The notes beneath the pieces were generated by a model. The model was not told the origin of the DNA. It ran no database searches and was given only the letters and a program-made list of their open reading frames with translations. From assembly GCF_024753245.1 (NCBI RefSeq), contig NZ_JANUGX010000031.1:1-64000 (forward strand): DNA of 64,000 nt, read 5' to 3'. The translations under genes and the position numbers were made by a program. This DNA comes from Massilia norwichensis. Its GTDB lineage: Bacteria; Pseudomonadota; Gammaproteobacteria; Burkholderiales; Burkholderiaceae_D. Shown here in pieces: positions 24,704-32,897 of the stretch (positions within the stretch are counted from its first letter, which is position 1; every line of letters begins with the position of its first letter).

Positions 24704-26626
24704 ATGACCATTTTTGACAACTACGCAGCCCGCTACGAGCGTACCAGGGAAGAGGAATACTCCCTGTCCGAGTATCTTCAACTCTGCAAAAAGGATCCCC
24801 TGACCTACGCCAGCGCTCCCGAGCGCATGCTGGCCGCCATTGGCGACCCCACCCTGGTCGATACCCGGCTCGACCCGCGCCTGTCGCGCATCTTCGCCAA
24901 CAAGGTCATCAAGATTTACCCCGCTTTCCGCGAGTTCTACGGCATGGAGGAAGTGATCGAGCAGGTCGTCTCCTACTTCCGTCACGCGGCGCAGGGCCTG
25001 GAAGAACGCAAGCAGATCCTCTACCTGCTGGGTCCGGTGGGCGGCGGCAAATCGTCGATCGCCGAGAAACTCAAGCACCTGATGGAACAGATTCCCTTCT
25101 ACGCAATCAAGGGCTCGCCGGTGAACGAATCGCCGCTCGGCCTGTTCAGCGAAGACGAAGACGGCGCCATCCTGGAAGAAGACTACGGCATCCCGCGCCG
25201 CTACCTGCGCAACGTGCCGAGCCCGTGGGCGGTCAAGCGCCTGCACGAATTCGGCGGCGACATCAACAAGTTCCGCGTGGTCAAGCGCTATCCGTCCATC
25301 CTCAAGCAGATCGCGATCGCCAAGACCGAGCCGGGCGACGAGAACAACCAGGACATCTCCTCGCTGGTCGGCAAGGTCGATATCCGCAAGCTCGAAGACT
25401 ATTCGCAGGACGACCCGGACGCCTACAGCTACTCCGGCGGCCTGTGCCTGGCCAACCAGGGCCTGATGGAATTCGTCGAGATGTTCAAGGCCCCGATCAA
25501 GGTCCTGCACCCGCTGCTGACGGCCACGCAGGAAGGCAACTACAAGGGCACCGAGGGCTTCGGCGCGATCCCCTTCGAGGGCATCATCCTGGCGCACTCG
25601 AACGAATCCGAGTGGAAGACCTTCCGCAACAACCGCAACAACGAGGCCTTCCTCGATCGTATCTACATCGTCAAGGTGCCCTATTGCTTGCGTGTGTCCG
25701 ACGAGATCAAGATCTACGACAAGCTGCTGCGCAACTCCTCGCTGGATAAAGCACCCTGCGCTCCAGGCACGCTGCGCATGATGGCGCAGTTCGCGATCCT
25801 GTCGCGCCTGAAGGACCCGGAAAACTCCAGCATCTATTCAAAGATGCTGGTGTACGACGGCGAGAACCTGAAGGACACCGATCCGAAGGCCAAGTCGATG
25901 CACGAATACGTCGACTACGCCGGCGTGGACGAAGGCATGAACGGCCTGTCGACGCGCTTCGCGTTCAAGATCCTGTCGAAGGTCTTCAACTTCGATAACA
26001 CCGAAGTCGCGGCGAATCCGGTCCACCTGCTCTACGTGCTCGAACAGCAGATCGAGCGCGAGCAATTCGCCGGCGAGACCGAACAGCGCTACATGTCCTA
26101 TATCAAGGAACACCTGGCGCAGCGTTATGTCGACTTCATCGGCAAGGAAATCCAGACCGCCTACCTGGAGAGTTATTCCGAGTACGGCCAGAACATCTTC
26201 GACCGCTACGTGACCTTTGCCGACTTCTGGATCCAGGACCAGGAATTCCGCGATCCGGACACCGGCGAGAGCTTCGACCGCGAATCGCTGAACGCCGAGC
26301 TGGAAAAGATCGAGAAGCCGGCCGGCATCTCGAATCCGAAGGACTTCCGGAACGAAATCGTCAACTTCGCCCTGCGTGCGCGTGCGACGAATGGCGGCAA
26401 GAATCCGGCCTGGACGAGCTACGAGAAATTCCGCACCGTGATCGAGAAGAAGATGTTCTCGAACACCGAGGAACTTCTGCCCGTCATTTCCTTCAATGCC
26501 AAGGCCAGCACCGAAGACGCGACCAAGCACGCCGACTTCGTAGCGCGCATGGTGGAGAAGGGTTACACGCCGAAACAGGTTCGTCTGCTGTGCGAGTGGT
26601 ACTTGAGGGTTCGTAAATCGTCTTAA
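24704..26626 (+). CDS. prkA: PrkA/YeaG-family serine protein kinase
   Basis: The 640-residue protein is a PrkA family member: an AAA-type N-terminal module with Walker A GPVGGGKS at 110-117, and a C-terminal kinase-like domain. Family members phosphorylate proteins on serine and take part in stress, starvation and (in Bacillus) sporulation signalling; an AAA+ protease activity has also been proposed. The start MTIFDNYAARYE fits homologues and has GAGG upstream. It heads a cluster with yeaH and the spoVR-type gene, the partners found with it in many proteobacteria. Confidence 0.94.
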   Translation: MTIFDNYAARYERTREEEYSLSEYLQLCKKDPLTYASAPERMLAAIGDPTLVDTRLDPRLSRIFANKVIKIYPAFREFYGMEEVIEQVVSYFRHAAQGLEERKQILYLLGPVGGGKSSIAEKLKHLMEQIPFYAIKGSPVNESPLGLFSEDEDGAILEEDYGIPRRYLRNVPSPWAVKRLHEFGGDINKFRVVKRYPSILKQIAIAKTEPGDENNQDISSLVGKVDIRKLEDYSQDDPDAYSYSGGLCLANQGLMEFVEMFKAPIKVLHPLLTATQEGNYKGTEGFGAIPFEGIILAHSNESEWKTFRNNRNNEAFLDRIYIVKVPYCLRVSDEIKIYDKLLRNSSLDKAPCAPGTLRMMAQFAILSRLKDPENSSIYSKMLVYDGENLKDTDPKAKSMHEYVDYAGVDEGMNGLSTRFAFKILSKVFNFDNTEVAANPVHLLYVLEQQIEREQFAGETEQRYMSYIKEHLAQRYVDFIGKEIQTAYLESYSEYGQNIFDRYVTFADFWIQDQEFRDPDTGESFDRESLNAELEKIEKPAGISNPKDFRNEIVNFALRARATNGGKNPAWTSYEKFRTVIEKKMFSNTEELLPVISFNAKASTEDATKHADFVARMVEKGYTPKQVRLLCEWYLRVRKSS

Positions 26627-26659
26627 GCAACCTGCACTCGCGCGCAGAGTCAGCTTCAC

Positions 26660-26777
26660 GGGGATGTGAGAAACCGTCGCGAGCGGAAGTCCAGGTGGCC
26701 GAGAAGCGCAGCCGTACTTACGGTACGGCGAGCATCGCAGGCCGCCTGGGCGACGCGCAGCAGGTTTATCACGCCCC
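26660..26777. repeat. Long imperfect hairpin repeat, GTAC-core family (copy 1)
   Basis: Nested arms fold into one long hairpin between prkA and yeaH. The outer arms are GGGGATGTGAGAAACC with GGTTTATCACGCCCC (26660-26675, 26763-26777). The middle arms are CCAGGTGGCC with GGCCGCCTGG (26691-26700, 26740-26749). The core is GCCGTAC-TTACG-GTACGGC (26711-26729). The core and its flanks (GCTC beside it, CTTC/CACC further out) recur in the element at 45259-45370. It lies within a probable operon, so it may set the ratio of the flanking gene products. Confidence 0.6.
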
Positions 26778-26848
26778 CACCCAAAGCGCGTTAATATAGG
26801 GCCACGGGTGATACCCGGCCCGCCGCGAATTTGAGCAGGAGGCCTGTT

Positions 26849-28120
26849 TTGACTTACCTTATCGACCGACGCTTGCAGGGCAAGAACAAGTCTGCGGTCA
26901 ACCGCGAACGCTTCTTGCGCCGCTACAAGGCGCAGATCAAGGATGCGGTCGGCCGGGCGATCAAGGGTCGCTCGATCACCGACATCGAAAATGGCGAAAA
27001 GGTCTCGATTCCCGTCAAGGACGTGAGCGAGCCGCATTTCGGACACGCCCACGGGGGTGTCTGGGAAGTCGTCAACCCCGGCAATACCGAATACCAGAAA
27101 GGCGACCAGATCAACCGTCCGCGCAGCGGTGGCGGCGGCAGCGGCCGCGGCCGCGCCGGCAACAGCGAGCAGACCACCGAGGATGATTTCATCTTCGAAC
27201 TGAGCCGCGAAGAATTCATGAATTACTTCTTCGAGGACCTCGAGCTGCCGAACATGATCAAGACGCAGCTGACCCAGGTCGTCGAATTCAAGAACCAGCG
27301 TGCCGGCTACAACATCTCGGGCACGCCGTCCAACATCCACGTGCTGCGCTCGCTGCGCGGCGCGCTCGGCCGGCGCATTGCCGTCGGCGGCGCCAGCCGC
27401 AAGAACCTGGCGAAGCTCGAACAGGAACTCGAGGAGATCCAGGCGCTCGGCTTTGATGCCGACGATCCACGCGTGCTCGAACTGAAGCACAAGATCCACG
27501 CGCTGCACACGCGCCTGCTGGCGATTCCCTTCATCGATCCGATCGACCTGCGCTACAGCAACCGGATCAAGGTCCCCAAACCGTCGACCGCGGCCGTGAT
27601 GTTCTGCATCATGGACGTATCCGGCTCCATGGACGAGAGCCGCAAGGACACCGCCAAGCGCTTCTTCATCCTGCTCTACCTGTTCCTCAAGCGCGTGTAC
27701 GAGAAGATCGACGTGGTCTTCATCCGTCACCATACCGCGGCGGCCGAGGTCGACGAGAACGATTTCTTCCACTCGCGCGAATCGGGCGGCACCGTGGTGT
27801 CCTCGGCCCTGCACCTGCTGAACAAGGTCATCAGCGAACGCTACAGCAGTGGCGACTGGAACAGCTACGTGGCCCAGGCCTCCGACGGCGACAACTGGGA
27901 CAACGACTCGGTCCTGTGCAAGCAGATCCTGACCAATGCCATCATGCCGCGGGTGCAGTACTACACCTATGTCGAGATCACGGACGGCCCACCGCAAAAC
28001 CTGTGGGAGCAATATTCCGAGGTCGCGACCACGCATGCGAACTTCGCGATGCAGAAGATCGTGACGCCGGCCGACATCTATCCGGTGTTCCGCGAATTGT
28101 TCAAGAAGCAGCCCAAGTAG
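26849..28120 (+). CDS. yeaH: YeaH/YhbH family protein (DUF444), VWA-like
   Basis: The 423-residue protein belongs to DUF444. It has a basic N-terminus (YLIDRRLQGKNKS), a Gly-rich linker near residues 90-105 (SGGGGSGRGRAG) and a C-terminal von Willebrand-type domain with the metal site MDVSGSMDES. The TTG at 26849 is preferred over the TTG at 26831: it sits six to seven bases after AGCAGGAGG and gives the MTYLIDRR start matching E. coli YeaH (MTWFIDRR). The protein is a long-recognised partner of PrkA; its biochemical action is unknown. Only 13 nt separate it from the SpoVR gene. Confidence 0.92.
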   Translation: MTYLIDRRLQGKNKSAVNRERFLRRYKAQIKDAVGRAIKGRSITDIENGEKVSIPVKDVSEPHFGHAHGGVWEVVNPGNTEYQKGDQINRPRSGGGGSGRGRAGNSEQTTEDDFIFELSREEFMNYFFEDLELPNMIKTQLTQVVEFKNQRAGYNISGTPSNIHVLRSLRGALGRRIAVGGASRKNLAKLEQELEEIQALGFDADDPRVLELKHKIHALHTRLLAIPFIDPIDLRYSNRIKVPKPSTAAVMFCIMDVSGSMDESRKDTAKRFFILLYLFLKRVYEKIDVVFIRHHTAAAEVDENDFFHSRESGGTVVSSALHLLNKVISERYSSGDWNSYVAQASDGDNWDNDSVLCKQILTNAIMPRVQYYTYVEITDGPPQNLWEQYSEVATTHANFAMQKIVTPADIYPVFRELFKKQPK

Positions 28121-28133
28121 ACGAGGCAAGCCC

Positions 28134-29660
28134 ATGCCAAGAGATCCCAAACACCCGCGTGCCCTGCCCGAACAGTCCGAATGGACTTTCGACCTGATCG
28201 AGCAGGCCCACGAGGAAATCCGCCGCGTGGCCAGGAAGTTCGGCCTCGACACCTACCCCAACCAGCTCGAAATCATTACCGCCGAGCAGATGATGGATGC
28301 CTACACCTCGGTGGGCATGCCGGTCTCGTACAACCACTGGTCCTTCGGCAAGCATTTCCTGACTACGGAAAAAGGCTACAAGCGCGGCCAGATGGGCCTG
28401 GCCTACGAGATCGTGATCAACTCGAACCCCTGCATTGCCTACCTGATGGAGGAAAACAGCCTGACGATGCAGGCGCTGGTGATCGCCCATGCCGCCTATG
28501 GCCACAATTCCTTCTTCAAGGGCAATTACCTGTTCCGCACCTGGACCGATGCCGATGCCATCGTCGACTACATGGTCTTCGCCAAGAACTATATAGCCGA
28601 GTGCGAACAGCGGCATGGCATCGACGCCGTCGAAGAGCTGCTCGACTCCTGCCACGCGATCCAGAACTACGGGGTCGACCGCTACAAGCGTCCGGCCAAG
28701 CTGTCGGTGGCCCAGGAACAGAACCGCCAGAAAGAACGCGAGGAGTACGCGCAGTCGCAGGTCAACGAAATCTGGCGCACCCTGCCGCGCCGCGAAGAAA
28801 GCCGGCAGGACGCGCCGCCGCCGCGCTTCCCGGCCGAGCCCGAGGAAAACCTGCTCTACTTCATCGAGAAGTACGCCCCGCTGCTCGAGCCCTGGCAGCG
28901 CGAGCTGGTGCGTATCACGCGCAAGATCTCGCAGTACTTCTATCCGCAGCGCCAGACCCAGGTGATGAACGAGGGCTGGGCCACCTTCTGGCACTACACC
29001 ATCCTGCACGAACTATATAAAGAGGGGATCGTCGGCGACGGTTTCATGCTCGAGTTCCTGCAGAGCCATACCAACGTCGTCTACCAGCCGCCCGCGACCA
29101 GCCCTTATTACAATGGCATCAATCCCTACGCGCTTGGCTTTGCGATGATGACGGACATAAAACGCATCTGCGAAGACCCGACCGACGAAGACCGTGCCTG
29201 GTTCCCCGACATCGCCGGCAGCGACTGGATCAAGACCCTCGATTTCGCGATGCGCAATTTCAAGGACGAGAGCTTCATTGCACAGTACCTGTCGCCGAAG
29301 CTGATCCGCGAGTTCCACTTCTTCGCCGTACTGGATGACGACCGCAGCGACAAGCTGACGATCTCGGCCATCCACGACGAGCAGGGCTACCGCTATGTGC
29401 GCCAGCAGCTGGCCGAGCAGTACAACCTCGGCAACCGCGAGCCGAACATCCAGGTCTGGCAGGTCAATACCCGCGACGACCGTGCGCTGACCCTGCGCCA
29501 TACCCAGTTCCAGCGCCGCCCGCTGAACCAGCAGGCGCACGAGGTGCTCAAGCACGTGGCGCGGCTCTGGGGTTTCGACGTCCGGCTGGAAACGGTGGAC
29601 CCGTCCGGCCGCGTGGTCAGCAGCCTCGAGTGCCGCCGCGAGAAACGCGCCCGCTATTAA
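28134..29660 (+). CDS. SpoVR family protein (YcgB-like)
   Basis: The 508-residue soluble protein matches the SpoVR/YcgB family along its whole length: WTFDLIEQAHEEI near residue 16, HWSFGKHFL, AHAAYGHNSFFKGNYLF, MNEGWATFWHYTI and NPYALGFAMM. Conserved His/Glu residues in these motifs suggest a metal site, though no activity is established. In Bacillus SpoVR affects spore cortex. In non-sporulating proteobacteria it occurs with PrkA and YeaH, as here. GAGG precedes the ATG, and a strong terminator follows. Confidence 0.93.
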   Translation: MPRDPKHPRALPEQSEWTFDLIEQAHEEIRRVARKFGLDTYPNQLEIITAEQMMDAYTSVGMPVSYNHWSFGKHFLTTEKGYKRGQMGLAYEIVINSNPCIAYLMEENSLTMQALVIAHAAYGHNSFFKGNYLFRTWTDADAIVDYMVFAKNYIAECEQRHGIDAVEELLDSCHAIQNYGVDRYKRPAKLSVAQEQNRQKEREEYAQSQVNEIWRTLPRREESRQDAPPPRFPAEPEENLLYFIEKYAPLLEPWQRELVRITRKISQYFYPQRQTQVMNEGWATFWHYTILHELYKEGIVGDGFMLEFLQSHTNVVYQPPATSPYYNGINPYALGFAMMTDIKRICEDPTDEDRAWFPDIAGSDWIKTLDFAMRNFKDESFIAQYLSPKLIREFHFFAVLDDDRSDKLTISAIHDEQGYRYVRQQLAEQYNLGNREPNIQVWQVNTRDDRALTLRHTQFQRRPLNQQAHEVLKHVARLWGFDVRLETVDPSGRVVSSLECRREKRARY

Positions 29661-29692
29661 TAGCAAGCGCCGCCGGCGCCTTCTGCCTCAAC

Positions 29693-29725
29693 AGGCCTGC
29701 CCCTAGTCCGGGCAGGCCTTTTTTC
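29693..29725 (+). terminator. Intrinsic terminator of the prkA-yeaH-spoVR cluster
   Basis: A perfect 10-bp stem AGGCCTGCCC / GGGCAGGCCT (29693-29702 with 29710-29719) encloses a seven-base loop and runs into six to seven T residues. It sits 32 bases after the SpoVR stop codon. Confidence 0.85.
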
Positions 29726-30226
29726 TGCGTCAAGACAAACTTCCACTTGCGTGGCCGTTGAGCCATATCAAAGAGACGTCTGTACATAAGTGCCTCTTAT
29801 GACTCTCCCCCTAGGAACAGGGGTAAAGCCGTTTCAACAGTACGCCCCCTGTTACTGAATCTGGCTATAGTTTGCAGAAAGGCCATGAATGGATCATATG
29901 ATATTTGCTAGCTGGCAAATTCAGCATGGAAAATTTGGTCAAATGGGTAGGCCCGCCTCATCTTCCACACATCATGAAAGGGTTCTCGTCAATATTATAA
30001 AAAAGCTAACTTCATTCCCCATTATGTACGCTACTAAGCCTCATATCTGATGAGCTTGTTTGCTTGGTTTTACAGGCAGTTAGCCCTTCTTTTGAGGTAT
30101 AAAAATGTATGTGCAAAAAAGAATTCGTAGGTATAATTCGCCGATGTCCCGGATGCGGCCGTAGATTTTGTCGTGTTTAGTGGGTTTAGTAGCACCAAAA
30201 AAGAGATGGTATTGGAGAAATATGGC
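29726..30226 (+). promoter_or_regulatory. AT-rich control region upstream of tonB
   Basis: About 500 bases without a supportable gene, clearly richer in A/T than its surroundings. It contains AACAGGGG/CCCCTGTT (29816-29823 with 29846-29853), the palindrome ATCATATGAT (29893-29902), and ATTTGC/GCAAAT (29903-29908 with 29915-29920). A consensus -10 TATAAT lies at 30132-30137 without a good -35, consistent with an activator-dependent or extended promoter about 90 bases before the tonB ATG. No clear Fur-box consensus is visible, which is unexpected for a TonB system. Confidence 0.4.
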
Positions 30227-30889
30227 ATGAATTTTTCGCATGAGAAGAACCCCGGGAAGAATTTCACAGGTATCGCCATCGTCGTCGTGTTGCACGTCCT
30301 GGTCGCTTGGGCAATCATCAACGGCCTTGGTACCCGTATCGTCAGCAAGGTGACCGAAGCTGTGGAAACCAAGCTGATCGAAGAAGTGAAGCCGCCGCCA
30401 CCGCCGGAAACTCCGCCGCCGCCGCCGCCGCCGGAAATGAAGGCCCCGCCGCCTCCGTTCATCCCGCCGGTCGAAGTGCAGGTGCAGCAACCGCCGCCGC
30501 CGCAAAACACGATCGCTGCCGCAACGAACACGCCGCCGCCGACCACGAATCTGGCACCGCCGGCGCCGCCGGCACCGACGGCCGCTCCGGCCGCCGCACC
30601 GAAGGGTCCGTCGAGGACTGCGGCCGTGGTTGACTTCAATACGTGCTCGAAGCCGGAATACCCGAAATCGTCGCTGCGTAACGAAGAAACTGGTGTATCG
30701 ACCATCTTGTTCAAAATTGCAGCAGATGGTTCTGTACAGGGAGCTTCGATCCAGAAATCGAGTGGCTTCCGTGATTTGGACAAGGCAGCAATGGCAGCCT
30801 TGAGCAAATGCCGATTTAAAGCGGCAACCGAGAACGGCCAAGCGGTAGAATCCTCGCAACCTGTGCAGTATGTCTGGACGCTGGACTAA
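30227..30889 (+). CDS. tonB: Energy transducer TonB
   Basis: The 220-residue protein links the ExbB/ExbD motor to outer-membrane receptors. A single N-terminal membrane helix covers about residues 14-33 and includes His23 in the position of the functionally important TonB histidine. A Pro-rich periplasmic spacer follows (about 55-125, with runs of 5-7 prolines), then a TonB C-terminal domain from about 135 containing Cys140 and Cys195. ATG 30227 is chosen because GGAG lies ten bases upstream; earlier ATG codons in frame lack a ribosome site. It leads tonB-exbB-exbD-exbD. Confidence 0.9.
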   Translation: MNFSHEKNPGKNFTGIAIVVVLHVLVAWAIINGLGTRIVSKVTEAVETKLIEEVKPPPPPETPPPPPPPEMKAPPPPFIPPVEVQVQQPPPPQNTIAAATNTPPPTTNLAPPAPPAPTAAPAAAPKGPSRTAAVVDFNTCSKPEYPKSSLRNEETGVSTILFKIAADGSVQGASIQKSSGFRDLDKAAMAALSKCRFKAATENGQAVESSQPVQYVWTLD

Positions 30890-30973
30890 CCCGAGGCAGT
30901 AACATCGTCTCAAACTGTGATTTTCGTTGTCATTTGTTCAGCGAACTGTTCATTTTAAATTTTTGGAGGAAGC

Positions 30974-31894
30974 ATGTTTAAGAATACCCGTTTGTCCGCT
31001 GTCCTGGCGGCTGTCCTGTTCTCGGTAACGGCGGCATCGGCCCTGGTCTCCGCACCGGCCTTCGCTGACGCTCCTGCAGGCGCCACCGCTCCTGCGGCAG
31101 GCGCACCGGCAGACGCAGCTGCACCGGCACCTGCTGCCGACGCAGCAGCCGCTCCGGCAGCTCCGGCTGCCGAAGGCACCCACGAAAAAGTCGAGAACCC
31201 GTACGGTCCGGCAAAGATGTGGGCAGAAGGCGACTTCGTCAACAAAGGCACCATCATCATCCTGTCGCTGATGTCGATCGGCTCGTGGTACATCATCATC
31301 ACCAAGCTGCTGGACCAGATGAAGATCTTCCGTCAGTCGAAGGAAACCAACCAGAAGTTCTGGAAAGCACCGTCGATCGCTGCCGGCTCGGCTGCACTGA
31401 CCAACGGCTCGCCGTTCCGCTTCATCGCTGAAACCGGCACCAAGGCAACCCAGCACCACGACGGCGCCCTGCTCGAGCAGATCGACCTGTCGACCTGGGT
31501 GACCATGCAGATCCAGCGCGCCGTGGACAAAGTCCAGTCGCGTCTGCAAGACGGCCTGTCGTTCCTGGCAACCGTCGGTTCGACCTCGCCGTTCATCGGT
31601 CTGTTCGGTACCGTCTGGGGCATCTACAACGCACTGACCGCTATCGGTATGTCGGGTAACGCCTCGATCGACAAGGTCGCAGGTCCGGTGGGTGAAGCAC
31701 TGATCATGACTGCATTCGGTCTGTTCGTCGCAGTTCCGGCAGTTCTGGGTTACAACTGGCTGGTCCGCCGCAACAAGGCTGCCATGGAAGACGTTCGTTC
31801 GTTCAGCGCCGACGTGCACTCGGTCCTGATCTCGGGCGCTATGTCGACCTCGGAAGCTGGTCGCGCCGCAGCAAGCGCTAAAAAGGTTGGGTAA
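30974..31894 (+). CDS. exbB: ExbB-type proton channel (MotA/TolQ/ExbB family)
   Basis: The 306-residue protein has a cleavable-looking signal peptide (1-31, AFA-D), an Ala/Pro-rich periplasmic segment (32-68), and three membrane helices at about 92-112, 196-220 and 242-263. The second and third carry the family core TSPFIGLFGTVWGI and TAFGLFVAVPA. The signal peptide plus low-complexity lead make it longer than E. coli ExbB, a form known from several proteobacteria. GGAGG precedes the ATG. exbD follows after 3 nt. Confidence 0.93.
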   Translation: MFKNTRLSAVLAAVLFSVTAASALVSAPAFADAPAGATAPAAGAPADAAAPAPAADAAAAPAAPAAEGTHEKVENPYGPAKMWAEGDFVNKGTIIILSLMSIGSWYIIITKLLDQMKIFRQSKETNQKFWKAPSIAAGSAALTNGSPFRFIAETGTKATQHHDGALLEQIDLSTWVTMQIQRAVDKVQSRLQDGLSFLATVGSTSPFIGLFGTVWGIYNALTAIGMSGNASIDKVAGPVGEALIMTAFGLFVAVPAVLGYNWLVRRNKAAMEDVRSFSADVHSVLISGAMSTSEAGRAAASAKKVG

Positions 31895-31897
31895 ATC

Positions 31898-32326
31898 ATG
31901 TCAATGAGTGTCGGCTCCGATTCCGGAGATGAAGATACCGTGATGTCGGAGATCAACACGACGCCGCTCGTCGACATCATGTTGGTTCTCCTTATCATCT
32001 TCTTGGTCACCAGCCCGGTCGTCTTGAAGCTGCAAAACGTTAAGCTGCCAATCGAGGCAAACCAGGTCACCAAGACCAAGCCGGAAGACATCAACATCAC
32101 CGTCAACCGTGAAGGGGAGATGTACTGGAACCAGACCCATATTGCTAACACCGACGAACTGTTCAAGTTCTTCGCTGAGCAATCGGTGAAGGTGCCGCAA
32201 CCTGCAGTCAAGGTACGCGGCGACCAGGCGACCCGTTACGAAGCGATCGGCCGTGTGATCTATACGGCACAGCGTGCCGGGGTGCAAAAGGTCGGTTTCA
32301 TTATCGAACCGCCGGACAAGGGTTAA
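31898..32326 (+). CDS. exbD: ExbD/TolR family protein, first copy
   Basis: The 142-residue protein has a short cytoplasmic N-terminus, one membrane helix (about 23-42) containing the proton-path aspartate Asp26 in TTPLVDIML, and a periplasmic domain. It pairs with ExbB to power TonB. Only 3 nt separate it from exbB. A second, clearly different exbD follows, so the locus encodes two alternative or jointly used ExbD subunits, as in Xanthomonas-type tonB clusters. Confidence 0.92.
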   Translation: MSMSVGSDSGDEDTVMSEINTTPLVDIMLVLLIIFLVTSPVVLKLQNVKLPIEANQVTKTKPEDINITVNREGEMYWNQTHIANTDELFKFFAEQSVKVPQPAVKVRGDQATRYEAIGRVIYTAQRAGVQKVGFIIEPPDKG

Positions 32327-32339
32327 TAACCTGAACAGT

Positions 32340-32361
32340 GGTGCCGGGCTTGCCCGGCACC
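32340..32361 (+). other. Hairpin between the two exbD genes
   Basis: GGTGCCGGGC and GCCCGGCACC form a near-perfect palindrome (32340-32361) with only two central bases. No T-tract follows, so it is unlikely to end transcription fully. It may protect upstream mRNA or lower expression of the second exbD. Confidence 0.4.
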
Positions 32362-32395
32362 CTGTCGATGCCCCCGACATTTGAAAGGAAACATC

Positions 32396-32827
32396 ATGGG
32401 TATGAACGTAGGTGGCGGCTCCGCCAAGGGAGCAGATCCGGAACCGATGATGGAAATGAACATGACGCCGCTGATCGACGTCCTGCTCGTTCTCATCGTT
32501 ATGATGATCATCACGATTCCGAAGCAAAACCACTCGGTCAATCTGAACATGCCGGTCGGCACCCCGCCGCCGCAGACCGAGAAGCCGCAAGTGGTGACGA
32601 TCGACGTGGACTTCGACGGTACCATCCTCTGGGATGGCCAGACGATCCCGGATCGTGCGACCCTGGAAGCCAAGATGAACAGCATCGCTGCGATGCCCAA
32701 CCAGCCGGAAGTGCATCTGCGTCCGAACAAGCTGGTCGAGTACAAAGTGGTGGCTGGCGTCATGGCATCGGCGCAGCGTCTGGGCGTGACCAAGATCGGT
32801 ATGGTCGGTAACGAACAGTTCCAGTAA
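32396..32827 (+). CDS. exbD: ExbD/TolR family protein, second copy
   Basis: The 143-residue paralogue has the same layout as the preceding ExbD: a membrane helix at about 24-42 with Asp28 in MTPLIDVLL, and a periplasmic domain. Sequence identity between the two copies is limited outside the helix, so they are not a recent duplication. ATG 32396 follows AAAGGAAAC. In Xanthomonas-like systems a second ExbD is needed only for some substrates; the same division here is inference. Confidence 0.9.
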   Translation: MGMNVGGGSAKGADPEPMMEMNMTPLIDVLLVLIVMMIITIPKQNHSVNLNMPVGTPPPQTEKPQVVTIDVDFDGTILWDGQTIPDRATLEAKMNSIAAMPNQPEVHLRPNKLVEYKVVAGVMASAQRLGVTKIGMVGNEQFQ

Positions 32828-32846
32828 TCAGCTTTGGCTATAATGA

Positions 32847-32877
32847 ACACGGCAGGGATTCCCTGCCGTGTCTATTT
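32847..32877 (+). terminator. Intrinsic terminator after exbD, overlapping a possible promoter
   Basis: ACACGGCAGGG / CCCTGCCGTGT form a perfect 11-bp stem with an ATT loop, followed by CTATTTT. It ends the tonB cluster 19 bases after the stop codon. A consensus TATAAT at 32839-32844 sits just ahead of it, so transcription of the next gene could start inside the hairpin. Confidence 0.7.
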
Positions 32878-32897
32878 TGAATGAAAGAATTCCGATA

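Noticed and set aside
30400-30600. CCG-rich simple repeat as a phase-variable tract in tonB
   Set aside because: Codons are all proline but the unit is interrupted often, and proline-rich spacers are normal in TonB.
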